From contig AZWL01000004.1 of the NCBI GenBank assembly GCA_000514715.1, positions 186,001 to 250,000 on the forward strand: a stretch of 64,000 nt of DNA. The letters are read 5' to 3'. This document shows, in pieces, positions 29,862-38,621 of the stretch. Position 1 is the stretch's first letter. Each line of letters opens with the position of its first letter. The notes under the pieces were generated by a model. The model made no database searches, was not told the DNA's origin, and worked only from the letters and a program-made list of their open reading frames with translations. The position numbers and the translations under genes are program-made. The stretch comes from Streptomyces sp. CNH099 (GTDB lineage: Bacteria; Actinomycetota; Actinomycetes; Streptomycetales; Streptomycetaceae).

Positions 29862-30899
29862 ATGCCCCACGGTGCGCGCCCGACGATCACGCTGCAGGAC
29901 GTGGCCCGGCGGGCGGGTGTGTCGGTGGCGACCGCCTCGCGCGTGCTCGGCGGCAGCGACCGTCCGGTCGGCCGGGACTACCGGGAGCGTGTGCTCGCCG
30001 CCGCGTCCGAACTGCACTACGTGCCCGACGCGGCCGCCCGCGCGATGCGGCGCGGCAGCGATGCCGTCTGCCTGCTCGCCGACGACATGACGACGCCGAC
30101 CATCGCGTTGCTGATCGCCGCGATGGAGCGGGCCGCTTCCGCGGCCGACGCCTTCGTCACGGTCTCCTCGACCGGCGGCTCGGTGGCGGGCCAGCTCCGG
30201 GCGATCGAGGTGGCCCGGGCCGTACGTCCCCGGGCGCTCGTGCTCACCTCCGGGCGCATCGACGCCGCGGCGCTGGGCGGCCGGCTGCTGGACGCCTTGC
30301 GGTCGTACGCCGACGACGGCGGCCGCGTGGTCGTCGTCGGCGAGACCGATCTGCCGTTCCCCTGGATCGGCTTCGACAATCGGGGCGGTGCGCGAACCCT
30401 CGGCCGCCTGGTCGCCGAGCAGGGACATCGTCGCGTCGCCGTCCTCGGCGGGCCACGCGGGCACTTCAACGCCGACGAGCGGGTAGCCGGGTTCCTCGAA
30501 GGGCTCGCCGACTGCCCCGCCCCGGTCACCGACGTCCGCGTCCTGCCCTGCGAGCTCAGCCGCAGCGGCGGCCACCACGCCGCACGCTCCTTGCTCGCCG
30601 ACGGCACGGTCGTGGACGTGATCATGGCTATCAACGATCTCATCGCGATCGGGGCGCTGGCGGCGCTGAACGCCGCCGATGTGCCGGTGCCCGAGCAGAT
30701 GTCGGTGGTCGGCTTCGACGACATCCCGCTGGCGGCCGACGTCACCCCCCGTCTCACCACGCTCGCCCTGCCCTTCCAGTGGGTCGGCGCCGAGGCGATC
30801 CGCCGGGCCCTCGACACGGACGGCGAGGAGCCGGAGCCACTCCGGGTGGCCGGGACACTCGTGGTCCGGCAGAGCCTCCGGCTTCGCGACGTCGGCTGA
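29862..30899 (+). CDS. LacI-family transcriptional regulator
   Basis: 345 residues from ATG 29862, which has GAGAGGAG about 7 nt upstream; a GTG seven codons earlier is possible. N-terminal DNA-binding domain [20 protein letters not shown] with [20 protein letters not shown], and sensor domain ending [20 protein letters not shown]. It is a paralogue of the preceding regulator, same strand, with a hairpin between them. Two LacI proteins beside four secreted polysaccharide-acting genes imply two inducer signals or two operator sets (inference). The following 3' region holds a dead ISL3-type element. Confidence 0.93.
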   Translation: MPHGARPTITLQDVARRAGVSVATASRVLGGSDRPVGRDYRERVLAAASELHYVPDAAARAMRRGSDAVCLLADDMTTPTIALLIAAMERAASAADAFVTVSSTGGSVAGQLRAIEVARAVRPRALVLTSGRIDAAALGGRLLDALRSYADDGGRVVVVGETDLPFPWIGFDNRGGARTLGRLVAEQGHRRVAVLGGPRGHFNADERVAGFLEGLADCPAPVTDVRVLPCELSRSGGHHAARSLLADGTVVDVIMAINDLIAIGALAALNAADVPVPEQMSVVGFDDIPLAADVTPRLTTLALPFQWVGAEAIRRALDTDGEEPEPLRVAGTLVVRQSLRLRDVG

Positions 30900-31059
30900 G
30901 CGGCCGGCGTGACCCCGCCGTGCCGAGCGCACCGCAGCGGCAAACCGCTCGGAAGTTCTCGAAAACCAGCGCATCAGCCTGCGACTTCGCACAGCTTCCG
31001 ACAGACGTCCGGCACAAACGCGCCGGCGAACACCCGGAGCGCTTCGGGCTGCCGGAGAC

Positions 31060-31371
31060 CGGCTCTCCGCAGGAGCCGATCACCGGCCCGGTGTACTCGA
31101 CACCCGGATGCTCGCGCAGCCACGCTTCCAGCGTGTCGCCGGTGCGGTCGGGCAGCACGTCGATCCGCTCATGGGTCTGGGCGTCGGTGATCACGGTGGC
31201 ATAGCGGTGCCGCCGGCGCAGAGCGAAGTCGTCGACGCCGATCACGCGGGGCACCCGGCGGTCATCGACCGAGACGTCGGCCACCGTCCGCAGGTGATGG
31301 CCGTGCACCCTCCCCGACGACGCCCCGCACACCGGGCAGGACGCGGTGTCCTGCGGAATCCGTGCCCGCAC
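31060..31371 (-). mobile_element. Internally deleted ISL3-family transposase remnant
   Basis: Minus-strand reading gives [20 protein letters not shown] and [11 protein letters not shown] from the zinc-finger/N-terminal part of an ISL3 transposase, fused directly to [20 protein letters not shown] and [20 protein letters not shown] from its catalytic start. The roughly 100 residues that normally lie between are gone, and the frame loses similarity after EHPGVEY. Non-functional. No terminal inverted repeats were identified; the remaining gap sequence from 30900 holds nothing else recognisable. Confidence 0.7.
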
Positions 31372-31478
31372 TACGATCCCCCGCCCTCATCGGCCACATC
31401 CTCGATGACCGGCGGCGACACACCCACCCGGGGACCTATGCGGTCACAGCACCAGCTGTCCGCTCCGGGCCCTCGACC

Positions 31479-32381
31479 TCATGAGGTGAGCAGGGCAAGC
31501 TCCGCGTTCAAGAGGCCGGTCAGGTAGTCGTGGCGGCCGTCGGTGCGCTGGATGCCCCGGCTCGGGCCCTCGGCGATCATCAGGACGTAGAGGTGAAGCC
31601 GGTAGAGCGACAGCCGGATCCGGGCGGCCGCGTCGAACGGCTCCGGGCGGTAACCGCGCAGGAACGGGTGCTCCGGCTCGTCCTCGATCCGCCGGAACAG
31701 CGCCGGTGACACCAGATCCAGCAGCGGATCCCCGTAAAGGCAGCGCTCACCGTCGACCAGGCCGGCGAGCCCGCCCGACGGGGACACCAGCACGTTGCCG
31801 TCCCAGAGGTCGAAGTGCAGCAGGGCCGGACGGGTCACCATGGCCAGCACGTCGTGATGCCGCTCGACCACCCCCCCCAGCGGCGGCAACGGCACGTTCC
31901 ACTCCGCGGCGTCGGCCCGCAGCGCCGCGACGATGGCGGCAAAGGCGGTCGGCCAGTCCTGTCCGGACGGCCGGTCGCCGGTGTAGCCGAAGTGCGGGCC
32001 GGAGATCTCATGCACGGCGGCGACCGCCGCGCCCAACTCGATGCGGGCACGCGGCGCGTCCTCGTCGGCGAGCGGGCGGCCCGGCATCAGCGTCGTAATG
32101 ATCCAGTCGTCGCAGACGGCCAGGACCGACGGCACCGGAACGCCTGGTGCGCGATCGCGCACCAGGCGGAAATACTCCGCCTCGGCCGGGATCAACCCCC
32201 TCTCGTATGCGAGCAGGCGAGCCGCCGACGGCGGCCCCACCTTGACCACGACCTCCCGGCCGTCGGCGAGCGCCGCCCGCCAAACCGTGGCGAAAGTGCC
32301 GCCGCTCAGCTCGGCAGCATTGACGATGCTGACGGCACCCAGGCCGTCGGCCAGCACCGACTCGACGTCGGCGCGCGACAA
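31479..32381 (-). CDS. APH-like phosphotransferase
   Basis: 300-residue protein of the aminoglycoside phosphotransferase/choline kinase-like fold. It has a nucleotide-binding N-lobe (SGGTFATVWRAALADGREVV, VKVGPP with the Lys), a catalytic loop LLHFDLWDGNVLV (Asp as base, Asn metal ligand) and the metal-binding LVDGERCLYGDPLLDL. The family phosphorylates small hydroxylated compounds, including aminoglycosides, macrolides, fructosamines and sugars; no substrate can be named. GC content and codon use are like the host. It sits alone between transposase debris and the beta-helix gene; no operon partner. Confidence 0.85.
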   Translation of the reverse strand: MSRADVESVLADGLGAVSIVNAAELSGGTFATVWRAALADGREVVVKVGPPSAARLLAYERGLIPAEAEYFRLVRDRAPGVPVPSVLAVCDDWIITTLMPGRPLADEDAPRARIELGAAVAAVHEISGPHFGYTGDRPSGQDWPTAFAAIVAALRADAAEWNVPLPPLGGVVERHHDVLAMVTRPALLHFDLWDGNVLVSPSGGLAGLVDGERCLYGDPLLDLVSPALFRRIEDEPEHPFLRGYRPEPFDAAARIRLSLYRLHLYVLMIAEGPSRGIQRTDGRHDYLTGLLNAELALLTS

Positions 32382-32470
32382 CGCGGGTTAAGTCGGACTG
32401 CGCACCCACCGAGACTAGATCCCTGGGTTCGAGACTCCAACCCGGTGGACCTTCCCGGTCAGAGCACTAG

Positions 32471-34573
32471 CTAGGGCGTCGTGACGTCGAGGTGGTCGAT
32501 GTTGGCCAGGCCGCCGGTCGTGGTCGGGTTGAGCCGGATCGTGTTACTGCCCGCAGCGAGCGAGATGGTTGCCGTCTTGATGCCCCACGTGCTCCACGCC
32601 CCGGTACCCGGAAATGACACCGTCTGCACCGTCGAGCCGTTCACCACCAGGTCAGCGTGCCGGTCGGTCGTGGTCCCGTTGGCGAAACGCACGCTCACCG
32701 TCGCCGTCCCCGCCGTGCTCGCATTGACCGTGAACTGTGCGTACGCACCGGCAGCGTTGTCGCCGTTGCAGAACCCGCTGCCGGAATAGCCCGACCAGTT
32801 GGCATCAATCGTGCCCGTGCACACCGCCGGCGAGGTCTCCGCCTCATAACGAGTAGTCGAGCCACCGCCGTTCGGCTGCTCGAAGGCGCCGATGTCCGGA
32901 GCGCCGGTGTAGAGCGCGTTCCCCTCGTAGTCACGGCCGCCGTTGCCGGCGATGCTCACGCCACGGTTGACCGCCGGGGAGCCCGCGGCGACTTTGAGCT
33001 CGTACGCGGCGGCCAGAGCGGGACCGGTGTCGGGCGTGCCCGAGGGCGCGTCGATCGGGGCGGACACGAACTGCGGATTCGCCACGACGGCCCCGGAGTC
33101 TCCGCCGGGGACAGGCAGGGTCGCTCCACCGTAGAGGTTGTTCCCGTAGGTGACGGTGGAGCTGGTCGAGAGGGTGGCGTTCGCCCTGGTCGAGTAGAGG
33201 ATGTTGTTGCTGATGGCATACCTGGAGTCCAGGTACTTGCCGTAGCCGTAGATCAGATAGTTGCTGGCGTCGTTGTAGAGGGTGTTGTTGTAGATCTGCG
33301 CCCTGGCGGCGGCGTCGGAGTGCAGGTAGATCTGGTATCGGGTGTTGCTGGTGATGACGTTGTAGCGCAGCACGACGTCGCCGAAGGAGAACTGGCACAG
33401 CAGGATGCCGTCGCCGTTGCCGTGCACGTAGTTGTATTGCACGACCTGGCCGATGGTGCCCTTGTCGGCGTCGATGCCGTTGGAGTCGGCCCCGCCCGCC
33501 TTCTTCGAGGTGCCGAAGACCTCGTTGGACTGGATCGTGACGTCGTCGGCGAAGTACGTCTCGATGCCGGAGGTGCCGGTCTTGTCCACGACGTTGCGTT
33601 CGATCGTGCCACCGCGCACGTCGGTGAAGTAGATGCCGTTACAGCCGTACGCCGTGCCGGCCTGGGTGATGTAGTTGTCCCGGATCGTGAAGTTGGTGTG
33701 GGGTTTGAACTTCGTGTCCGTGGCGCTGGCGCGGGTGCCCCATCCGGTCGCGACCGCGCCCGGACTCGAACCCGTGTACTGCTTGACGGAGATTCCGGCG
33801 AACGACGTGTTGGAGATCCTCGAGTTCTGGATCACCACGTCGTCGAGGATGGTCGGCGTGCTCGGCGGCGCGGCGATGTTCGGCACGGTGGTGTCGAAGA
33901 CGATCCCTCCGGTCTTCTTCGACGCGTCCCAACCGGTCCGGAAAGTGATGCCCGGCTTGTTGCCGGCCGTGTCGCCGCCTATCCAGTTCACCTGGCCGGT
34001 GACGTCGTGAACGTTGACGGCGTCGATGACGAACCCCTCGAGGGTCTGGCTGTTGTCGCCGCCGACGTGAATGCCGCGGAAGTCGCCCAGATTGGCCCCG
34101 GGGGTGCCGGTCGGCGGGGCGGTGTTGGTCACCTCGAGGTTGCGGATCGTCCAGTACTGCTGGTTGAACAGGCGTACCGCGTCGGCGACCGTGCCGGCGC
34201 CGTTGATCCGGGGCTTGGCACCGCTGCCGTAGGAGTCGATCACGATGGGCGAACCCGCTGCCCCGGAGCCCTTCGGCCACAGCTGCCCGGTCCACACGCC
34301 ACCGGCCTTGAGCAGGATGCGGTCGCCTGCGCCGAAGGTCGTCGCATTGACCTTGCTGAGACTCTTCCACGGATGGGACTGGTCAAGGCCGGTGTTGGAG
34401 TCGTCGCCACCGGCGGAGTCCACGTAGTACGTCGTGTTGACCGCCTGGGCGGGAGCCGCAACCCCGACGACAGTGCCGGCCGCGAGAATGGCGACCGCGG
34501 CCCAGGCCAGGAAGCGGGAAAGGGACGCGAAGCGGGGCGCTGCACAGGAGCGCCGGTTCGAGTGGGTCACCAT
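32471..34573 (-). CDS. Secreted parallel beta-helix protein with CBM-like tail (probable polysaccharide lyase)
   Basis: 700 residues. A signal peptide (about 20-43, WAAVAILAAGTVVGVAAPAQA) precedes a right-handed parallel beta-helix: TYYVDSAGGDDSNTGLDQSH PW opening, then many short turns such as TIRNLEVTN, VVIQNSRISNTSF, TIRDNYITQAGTAYG, TIERNVVDKTGTSGIE, VTIQSNEVFGTSKKA and VVLRYNVITSNTRYQIYL. The last 130 residues (RYEAETSPAVCTGT to IDHLDVTTP) form a CBM6/35-type beta-sandwich. Such proteins are pectate/alginate-type lyases or glycosidases, often acting on plant or algal polymers. A near-perfect CebR/LacI-like palindrome lies about 80 bp upstream. Catalytic residues cannot be assigned by eye. 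Confidence 0.85.
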   Translation of the reverse strand: MVTHSNRRSCAAPRFASLSRFLAWAAVAILAAGTVVGVAAPAQAVNTTYYVDSAGGDDSNTGLDQSHPWKSLSKVNATTFGAGDRILLKAGGVWTGQLWPKGSGAAGSPIVIDSYGSGAKPRINGAGTVADAVRLFNQQYWTIRNLEVTNTAPPTGTPGANLGDFRGIHVGGDNSQTLEGFVIDAVNVHDVTGQVNWIGGDTAGNKPGITFRTGWDASKKTGGIVFDTTVPNIAAPPSTPTILDDVVIQNSRISNTSFAGISVKQYTGSSPGAVATGWGTRASATDTKFKPHTNFTIRDNYITQAGTAYGCNGIYFTDVRGGTIERNVVDKTGTSGIETYFADDVTIQSNEVFGTSKKAGGADSNGIDADKGTIGQVVQYNYVHGNGDGILLCQFSFGDVVLRYNVITSNTRYQIYLHSDAAARAQIYNNTLYNDASNYLIYGYGKYLDSRYAISNNILYSTRANATLSTSSTVTYGNNLYGGATLPVPGGDSGAVVANPQFVSAPIDAPSGTPDTGPALAAAYELKVAAGSPAVNRGVSIAGNGGRDYEGNALYTGAPDIGAFEQPNGGGSTTRYEAETSPAVCTGTIDANWSGYSGSGFCNGDNAAGAYAQFTVNASTAGTATVSVRFANGTTTDRHADLVVNGSTVQTVSFPGTGAWSTWGIKTATISLAAGSNTIRLNPTTTGGLANIDHLDVTTP

Positions 34574-34653
34574 GACCTCCGTGTGGGGGAGGGAAGTGAA
34601 CGCCCGCCGGTCGCCCGGAGAGGCGGCGTGAACACGGCAGTTCGCTCAGCCTG

Positions 34654-34667
34654 TGGGAACGCTCCCA
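34654..34667. promoter_or_regulatory. CebR-like operator upstream of the beta-helix gene
   Basis: TGGGAACGCTCCCA differs at one base from TGGGAGCGCTCCCA, the established CebR operator that responds to cello-oligosaccharides in Streptomyces. It lies about 80 bp before the start of the secreted beta-helix gene. Binding by CebR or by a LacI protein of this region is inference. Confidence 0.6.
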
Positions 34668-34785
34668 GAGCAGCGAGGCTAGAACTCCGCTGATGGATCG
34701 TCAAGGATTATGTCGGCATCTGCTGTTCGTCTCTGTGCGGATTCGAGTGTCATGGACGCCTCGGATCACCTGTCACGCTGGTCGA

Positions 34786-34959
34786 GTGCGGACCGCGCCG
34801 GTGCTGCCGATGCTGCCAGGCGTCCCGGAGCATCGCAGCTTCGACCACGTCCGGCACAGCACCGTGGATCTGTTCGCCGCGCTGAACACCGCGAGCGGCA
34901 AGGTGATCCGCAAACTGTCCGCCCGGCACCGGGCGGTCGACTTCCGTGACTTCCTGTAA
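34786..34959 (+). mobile_element. IS630-type transposase fragment
   Basis: About 55 codons read VLPMLPGVPEHRSFDHVRHS and TVDLFAALNTASGKVIRKLS, then ARHRAVDFRDFL, which match the central DDE region of IS630-family transposases. The frame ends at a TAA that is the first three bases of the neighbouring IS5-type element, so the insertion or its flank supplied the stop. The rest of the IS630 gene is missing on both sides. Confidence 0.75.
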
Positions 34960-35326
34960 GGGTTGTCCCGTAACTGCTGGTCGTGGTGGGATGATCTTGC
35001 TGTGACCGGTGTGCTCACGGCGTCGGAGCCGTCCTGGACAGCCCCGTTCACCGGACTGAGCCCTCGTCAGTTCAGCAAGCTGATCACCGCGTTGCGACGG
35101 GAGGGAGCTGATCCGATCCGCAAGGACCGGTGGTCCGCGCCCGCGTCGAACACGCCTTCGCCCGCATGAAGAGCTGGCAGATCCTCCGAGTCTGCCGACT
35201 CAAAGGCGACGGCGTCCATCACGCCATGCCCGGCATCGCCCGCCTGCACGACCTCGCCCATGCTGGACAACGAGGAAGCAAGCAGGTCGACGACCGCGCC
35301 GTAGATCATTTACGGGACAGCCCTTA
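34957..35326 (+). mobile_element. 370-bp internally deleted IS5-type element with terminal inverted repeats
   Basis: The ends are 17-bp inverted repeats with one mismatch: TAAGGGTTGTCCCGTAA at 34957-34973 and TTACGGGACAGCCCTTA at 35310-35326. Inside, the N-terminal codons of an IS5-family transposase (VTGVLTASEPSWTAPFTGLS, FSKLITALRREGADPIRK) join abruptly, and out of frame, to its C-terminal codons (RARVEHAFARMKSWQILRVC, LKGDGVHHAMPGIARLHDLA). About 160 codons containing the catalytic core are lost. It could still be moved in trans by a full-length relative, like a MITE. Confidence 0.8.
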
Positions 35327-35651
35327 GGCGGCTTGACCAAACCCATCAAGAGTCCTGGAGGTCTCGCGACCTCGGACGAGCGCCTGCTCGACGTCGCGCC
35401 CGGCAGTGGGCACTCACTGTCTCGAACGCCGTGCCGACGCCGCACACCTGGATCCGCGCCCACCGTCCCAGGCTCCGCAGTCAGCTGCTCGGCGAGTCCA
35501 CTGTCCGTCAGGAACGCTGTCAGCCCGGTTCATCGGGGCATTCGGAGTAAGATCAACGAGCGTCAAGATACCTTGGAGAGCGTCATTTCAGCGTCACGAT
35601 ATCGCCCGTACCGCACGCAACGCACATCATGCGCATTACGAAAACCGCAGG
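35327..35651. other. Gap between mobile-element debris and core genes
   Basis: About 325 bp with no supported gene; open frames lack family resemblance. It is the boundary between the accessory patch and the conserved chromosome: everything to the right has uniform high GC and tight operon spacing. Confidence 0.4.
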
Positions 35652-37010
35652 TCAGGCCGCCTTTTCGGCCCTCACCAGCACCGCCACGCACTCCATGTGG
35701 TGGGTCATCGGGAAGAGGTCGAAGGCGCGGAGCCACTTCGGGGTGTAGCCCGCGGCGGCGAAGTACGTCAGGTCCCGGGCCAGGGCCGCCGGGTCGCAGG
35801 CGACGTAGGCGATGCGGCGGGGGGCGAGGGTGGTGATGTGGGTGACCACCTCGCGGCCGGCGCCGGTGCGGGGTGGGTCCAGGACCACGAGGTCCGCTTC
35901 GGTGATGCCGGTGCGGGGGAGGACGCGGGCGACCTTGCCCTGTTCGATGCGGACGCGGTCGAGGTCGGCGAGGTTGTGGCGGGCGTCGGCGGCGGCGCGT
36001 TTGCCCGACTCGACGCCGAGGACCGCGCCCTTGGGGCCGACGCGCTCGGCGAGGGCGCCGGCGAAGAGGCCGACGCCGCAGTAGAGGTCGAGGGCCATGT
36101 CGCCCTTCTTCGGCATCAGGCCCGTCATCACGGTTTCGACGAGCAGGTCCGCGCCCTTCGGGTGGACCTGCCAGAAGCCGCCCGCGCCGACGCGCCAGGT
36201 GCGGCCCGCGGCGCGTTCGCGGACGAAGTCGCGGCCGTGGACGCGGTGGACGGCGGCGGGGGCGCCGGGGGTGCGGGCGGGCTCGGCGCGGAGGACGGAG
36301 ACGGGGCGGTCCAGTTCGACCAGGGGGAGCCGGCCGCCCGGGCGGGGGGTGAGGACGACCTGGCGGTCGCCGGAGCCGGTGGCGGCGATGGCCTCGACCG
36401 CGGCCAGTTGCGGCCACCTCCGGCTCGGCACGCCCAGCTCCTCGACCTCGGGGGCCGCGATGAGGCAGCGGTCGACGGGCTGCACCTCGTGGGAGCGGTG
36501 CCTGCGCAGGCCGGCCCGGCCGTCGGGGTCGATCGCGTAGTGCACCCGGGTCCGCCACGCCGGCACCTCGCCCTTCGGCACCTTGTCGCCCGGCACCGGC
36601 TCCACCGTGCCGTCCCACCCCGCGTCCTCGGCGGTGAGCCCCGCGAGCCGGTCCAGCTGCTCGGCGAGCACGTCGGCCTTCAGCCGCCGCTGCGCGCCCG
36701 GGGCGACGTGCTGGAAGTCGCAGCCGCCGCACCTGCCGGGGCCGGCGTAGGGGCAGGGCGCCTCGATGCGGTCCTTCGCGGGCTCCAGCACCCGTACGGC
36801 GTCCGCGCGCAGGAAGCGTGCGCCGGCCTGCCCCTCGGTGACGCGGGCGACGACCCGCTCGCCGGGCAGCGTGTGGCGTACGAAGAGCACCTGGCCCTCG
36901 GCCGTACGGGCGACGCAGTGCCCGCCGTGCGCCACCGGGCCGACCTCGACCTCGTACTCCTCCCCCACGGCGCTCGGGGACGTGGCGGGCGCCTGCGGTT
37001 CTTCGGGCAC
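35652..37010 (-). CDS. TrmA/RumA-family class I RNA methyltransferase
   Basis: 452 residues. An N-terminal TRAM-like domain (YEVEVGPVAHGGHCVARTAE) is followed by an iron-sulfur-type cysteine set (CPYAGPGRCGGCDFQH with Cys86, Cys94, Cys97, plus Cys in PVDRCLIA) and a Rossmann methyltransferase domain with DLYCGVGLFAGALAERVG, VVLDPPRTGAGREV and the catalytic-Cys loop YVACDPAALARDL. The family makes 5-methyluridine in tRNA or rRNA using S-adenosylmethionine; which site is modified cannot be told, so no symbol is given. Divergent from the trkA pair. This gene and the next ones recur together in Streptomyces chromosomes (from memory). Confidence 0.92.
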   Translation of the reverse strand: MPEEPQAPATSPSAVGEEYEVEVGPVAHGGHCVARTAEGQVLFVRHTLPGERVVARVTEGQAGARFLRADAVRVLEPAKDRIEAPCPYAGPGRCGGCDFQHVAPGAQRRLKADVLAEQLDRLAGLTAEDAGWDGTVEPVPGDKVPKGEVPAWRTRVHYAIDPDGRAGLRRHRSHEVQPVDRCLIAAPEVEELGVPSRRWPQLAAVEAIAATGSGDRQVVLTPRPGGRLPLVELDRPVSVLRAEPARTPGAPAAVHRVHGRDFVRERAAGRTWRVGAGGFWQVHPKGADLLVETVMTGLMPKKGDMALDLYCGVGLFAGALAERVGPKGAVLGVESGKRAAADARHNLADLDRVRIEQGKVARVLPRTGITEADLVVLDPPRTGAGREVVTHITTLAPRRIAYVACDPAALARDLTYFAAAGYTPKWLRAFDLFPMTHHMECVAVLVRAEKAA

Positions 37011-37213
37011 GGGTCGGACTCCTGGGGCAGCGGCGGTCGGGAGGGGGCGGCCGGGACTGCGGCCGGGCGCCAGTCTAGGCGCCGCGCCGTGCCCGTACCG
37101 TACGGGCGCCTCCCGGCTCCCCGCACCCGCCGGGCGGCGCCACCCGGGGTGCCCGCGGGCCCGGAGGGTGTGTAGCTTGAACGGAAACGGCTGACATGGC
37201 GGAAGGACGCCGC

Positions 37214-37885
37214 GTGCACATCGTGATCATGGGGTGCGGCCGGGTGGGGTCCACCCTGGCGCGCACGCTGGAGCAGCAGGGGCACACGGTGTCGGTGATC
37301 GACCGTGACCCCACCGCCTTCCGGCGGCTCGGCTCCGGCTTCGGCGGGCGCCGGATCACCGGCATCGGCTTCGACCAGGACACGCTCAAGGACGCGGGGA
37401 TCGAGGAGGCCGGGGCCTTCGCCGCGGTCAGCTCCGGCGACAACTCGAACATCATCGCCGCCCGTGTCGCCCGCGAGATGTTCGGCGTCGAGAACGTCGC
37501 GGCCCGCATCTACGACCCCCGCCGCGCCGAGGTCTACCAGCGGCTCGGCATCCCCACGGTCGCCACCGTCCGCTGGACCGCCGACCAGATGCTGCGCCGG
37601 CTGCTGCCCGCGGGGGCGGAGCCGCTGTGGCGGGACCCGAGCGGCCGGGTCGAGCTGGCCGAGGTGCACACCTCGGCGGCGTGGATCGGGCACCGGGTGG
37701 CCGAGCTGCAGGAGGAGACGGGTGTACGGGTCGCGTTCATCACCCGGCAGGGCGAGGCGGTGCTGCCCACCGCGAAGACGGTGCTGCAGGACGGCGACCT
37801 GGTGCATGTGATCATGCGGACCGACGAGGTGGAGCAGGTGGAGGCGGCCTGCGCCAAGGGTCCGGACACGGAGGCCCGACGGTGA
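37214..37885 (+). CDS. TrkA-type potassium channel regulatory subunit (first of pair)
   Basis: 223 residues from GTG 37214, preferred because GGAAGGA lies 7 nt upstream and the protein then begins with the nucleotide-binding strand (HIVIMGCGRVGSTLARTLEQ). An RCK/TrkA-N domain with Asp at the end of strand 2 (VIDRDP) binds NAD(H) or a nucleotide, and a TrkA-C domain follows (about 140-215). An ATG at 37196 would add six residues. Such subunits gate Trk/Ktr potassium transporters from the cytoplasm. The second TrkA gene follows 28 bp downstream; no membrane transporter subunit is next to them in this window. Confidence 0.92.
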   Translation: MHIVIMGCGRVGSTLARTLEQQGHTVSVIDRDPTAFRRLGSGFGGRRITGIGFDQDTLKDAGIEEAGAFAAVSSGDNSNIIAARVAREMFGVENVAARIYDPRRAEVYQRLGIPTVATVRWTADQMLRRLLPAGAEPLWRDPSGRVELAEVHTSAAWIGHRVAELQEETGVRVAFITRQGEAVLPTAKTVLQDGDLVHVIMRTDEVEQVEAACAKGPDTEARR

Positions 37886-37913
37886 GCGGCGCACGCGCGA
37901 ACGGAGCGGCACA

Positions 37914-38582
37914 GTGAGGGTGGCTATCGCAGGCGCGGGCGCGGTGGGCCGCTCGATCGCGGGTGAGCTGCTGGACAACGGGCACGAGGTCCTGCTCATC
38001 GACAAGACGCCCACCGCCATCGCCGTGGAGCGGGTGCCGCGGGCGGAGTGGCTGCTCGCCGACGCCTGCGAGATCGCCTCGCTGGACGAGGCCGCGCTGC
38101 AGCGCTGCCACGTGGTCATCGCGGCCACCGGCGACGACAAGGTGAACCTCGTCGTGTCGCTGCTCGCCAAGACCGAGTACGGCGTGCCGCGCGTGGTCGC
38201 CCGGGTCAACAACCCGCGGAACGAGTGGCTCTTCAACGAGGCGTGGGGCGTGGACGTCGCCGTCTCCACGCCCCGGCTGATGTCCGCGCTGGTGGAGGAG
38301 GCGGTCAGCGTCGGCGACCTGGTCCGGCTGCTGCGCTTCAGCCACGGCGACGCGAACCTCGTCGAGCTGACCCTGCCGGAGGAGTCGGCGCTCACGGGCA
38401 CCACCGTCGGCGACGTCGACTGGCCCGCGGACACCACGCTGGTGACCATCATCCGCGGCAGCACGGTCCTCACCCCGAAGCCGGACGACACCCTGGAGGC
38501 GGGCGACGAGCTGCTCTTCGTCGCCGCGCAGTCCCGCGAGGAGCAGCTGGAGGAGCTGCTCTCCGTACGGCGCGAAGGCTGA
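37914..38582 (+). CDS. TrkA-type potassium channel regulatory subunit (second of pair)
   Basis: 222 residues, GTG start. Same layout as its neighbour: RCK nucleotide-binding domain (RVAIAGAGAVGRSIAGELLD, VLLIDKTP) and TrkA-C domain (LVELTLPEESALTGTTVGDV, GDELLFVAA). The two proteins probably assemble together on one potassium transporter. The kdpDE potassium-response genes lie 1.3 kb to the right, so a potassium-homeostasis block is centred here. The gene converges with DUF3159 across a 39-bp gap. Confidence 0.92.
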   Translation: MRVAIAGAGAVGRSIAGELLDNGHEVLLIDKTPTAIAVERVPRAEWLLADACEIASLDEAALQRCHVVIAATGDDKVNLVVSLLAKTEYGVPRVVARVNNPRNEWLFNEAWGVDVAVSTPRLMSALVEEAVSVGDLVRLLRFSHGDANLVELTLPEESALTGTTVGDVDWPADTTLVTIIRGSTVLTPKPDDTLEAGDELLFVAAQSREEQLEELLSVRREG

Positions 38583-38621
38583 CCCGGCGGCGGCGCGGCC
38601 GGGCACGAGCAAGGGCGGGGG

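Noticed and set aside
32405..32460. tRNA-like GGGTTCGAGACTCC segment
   Set aside because: Resembles a T-arm but no acceptor, anticodon or D-arm can be drawn and no CCA is present; chance likeness or weak hairpin.
36680..38491. Minus-strand open frame overlapping both trkA genes
   Set aside because: The TrkA motifs on the plus strand are complete; this frame has only low-complexity sequence.
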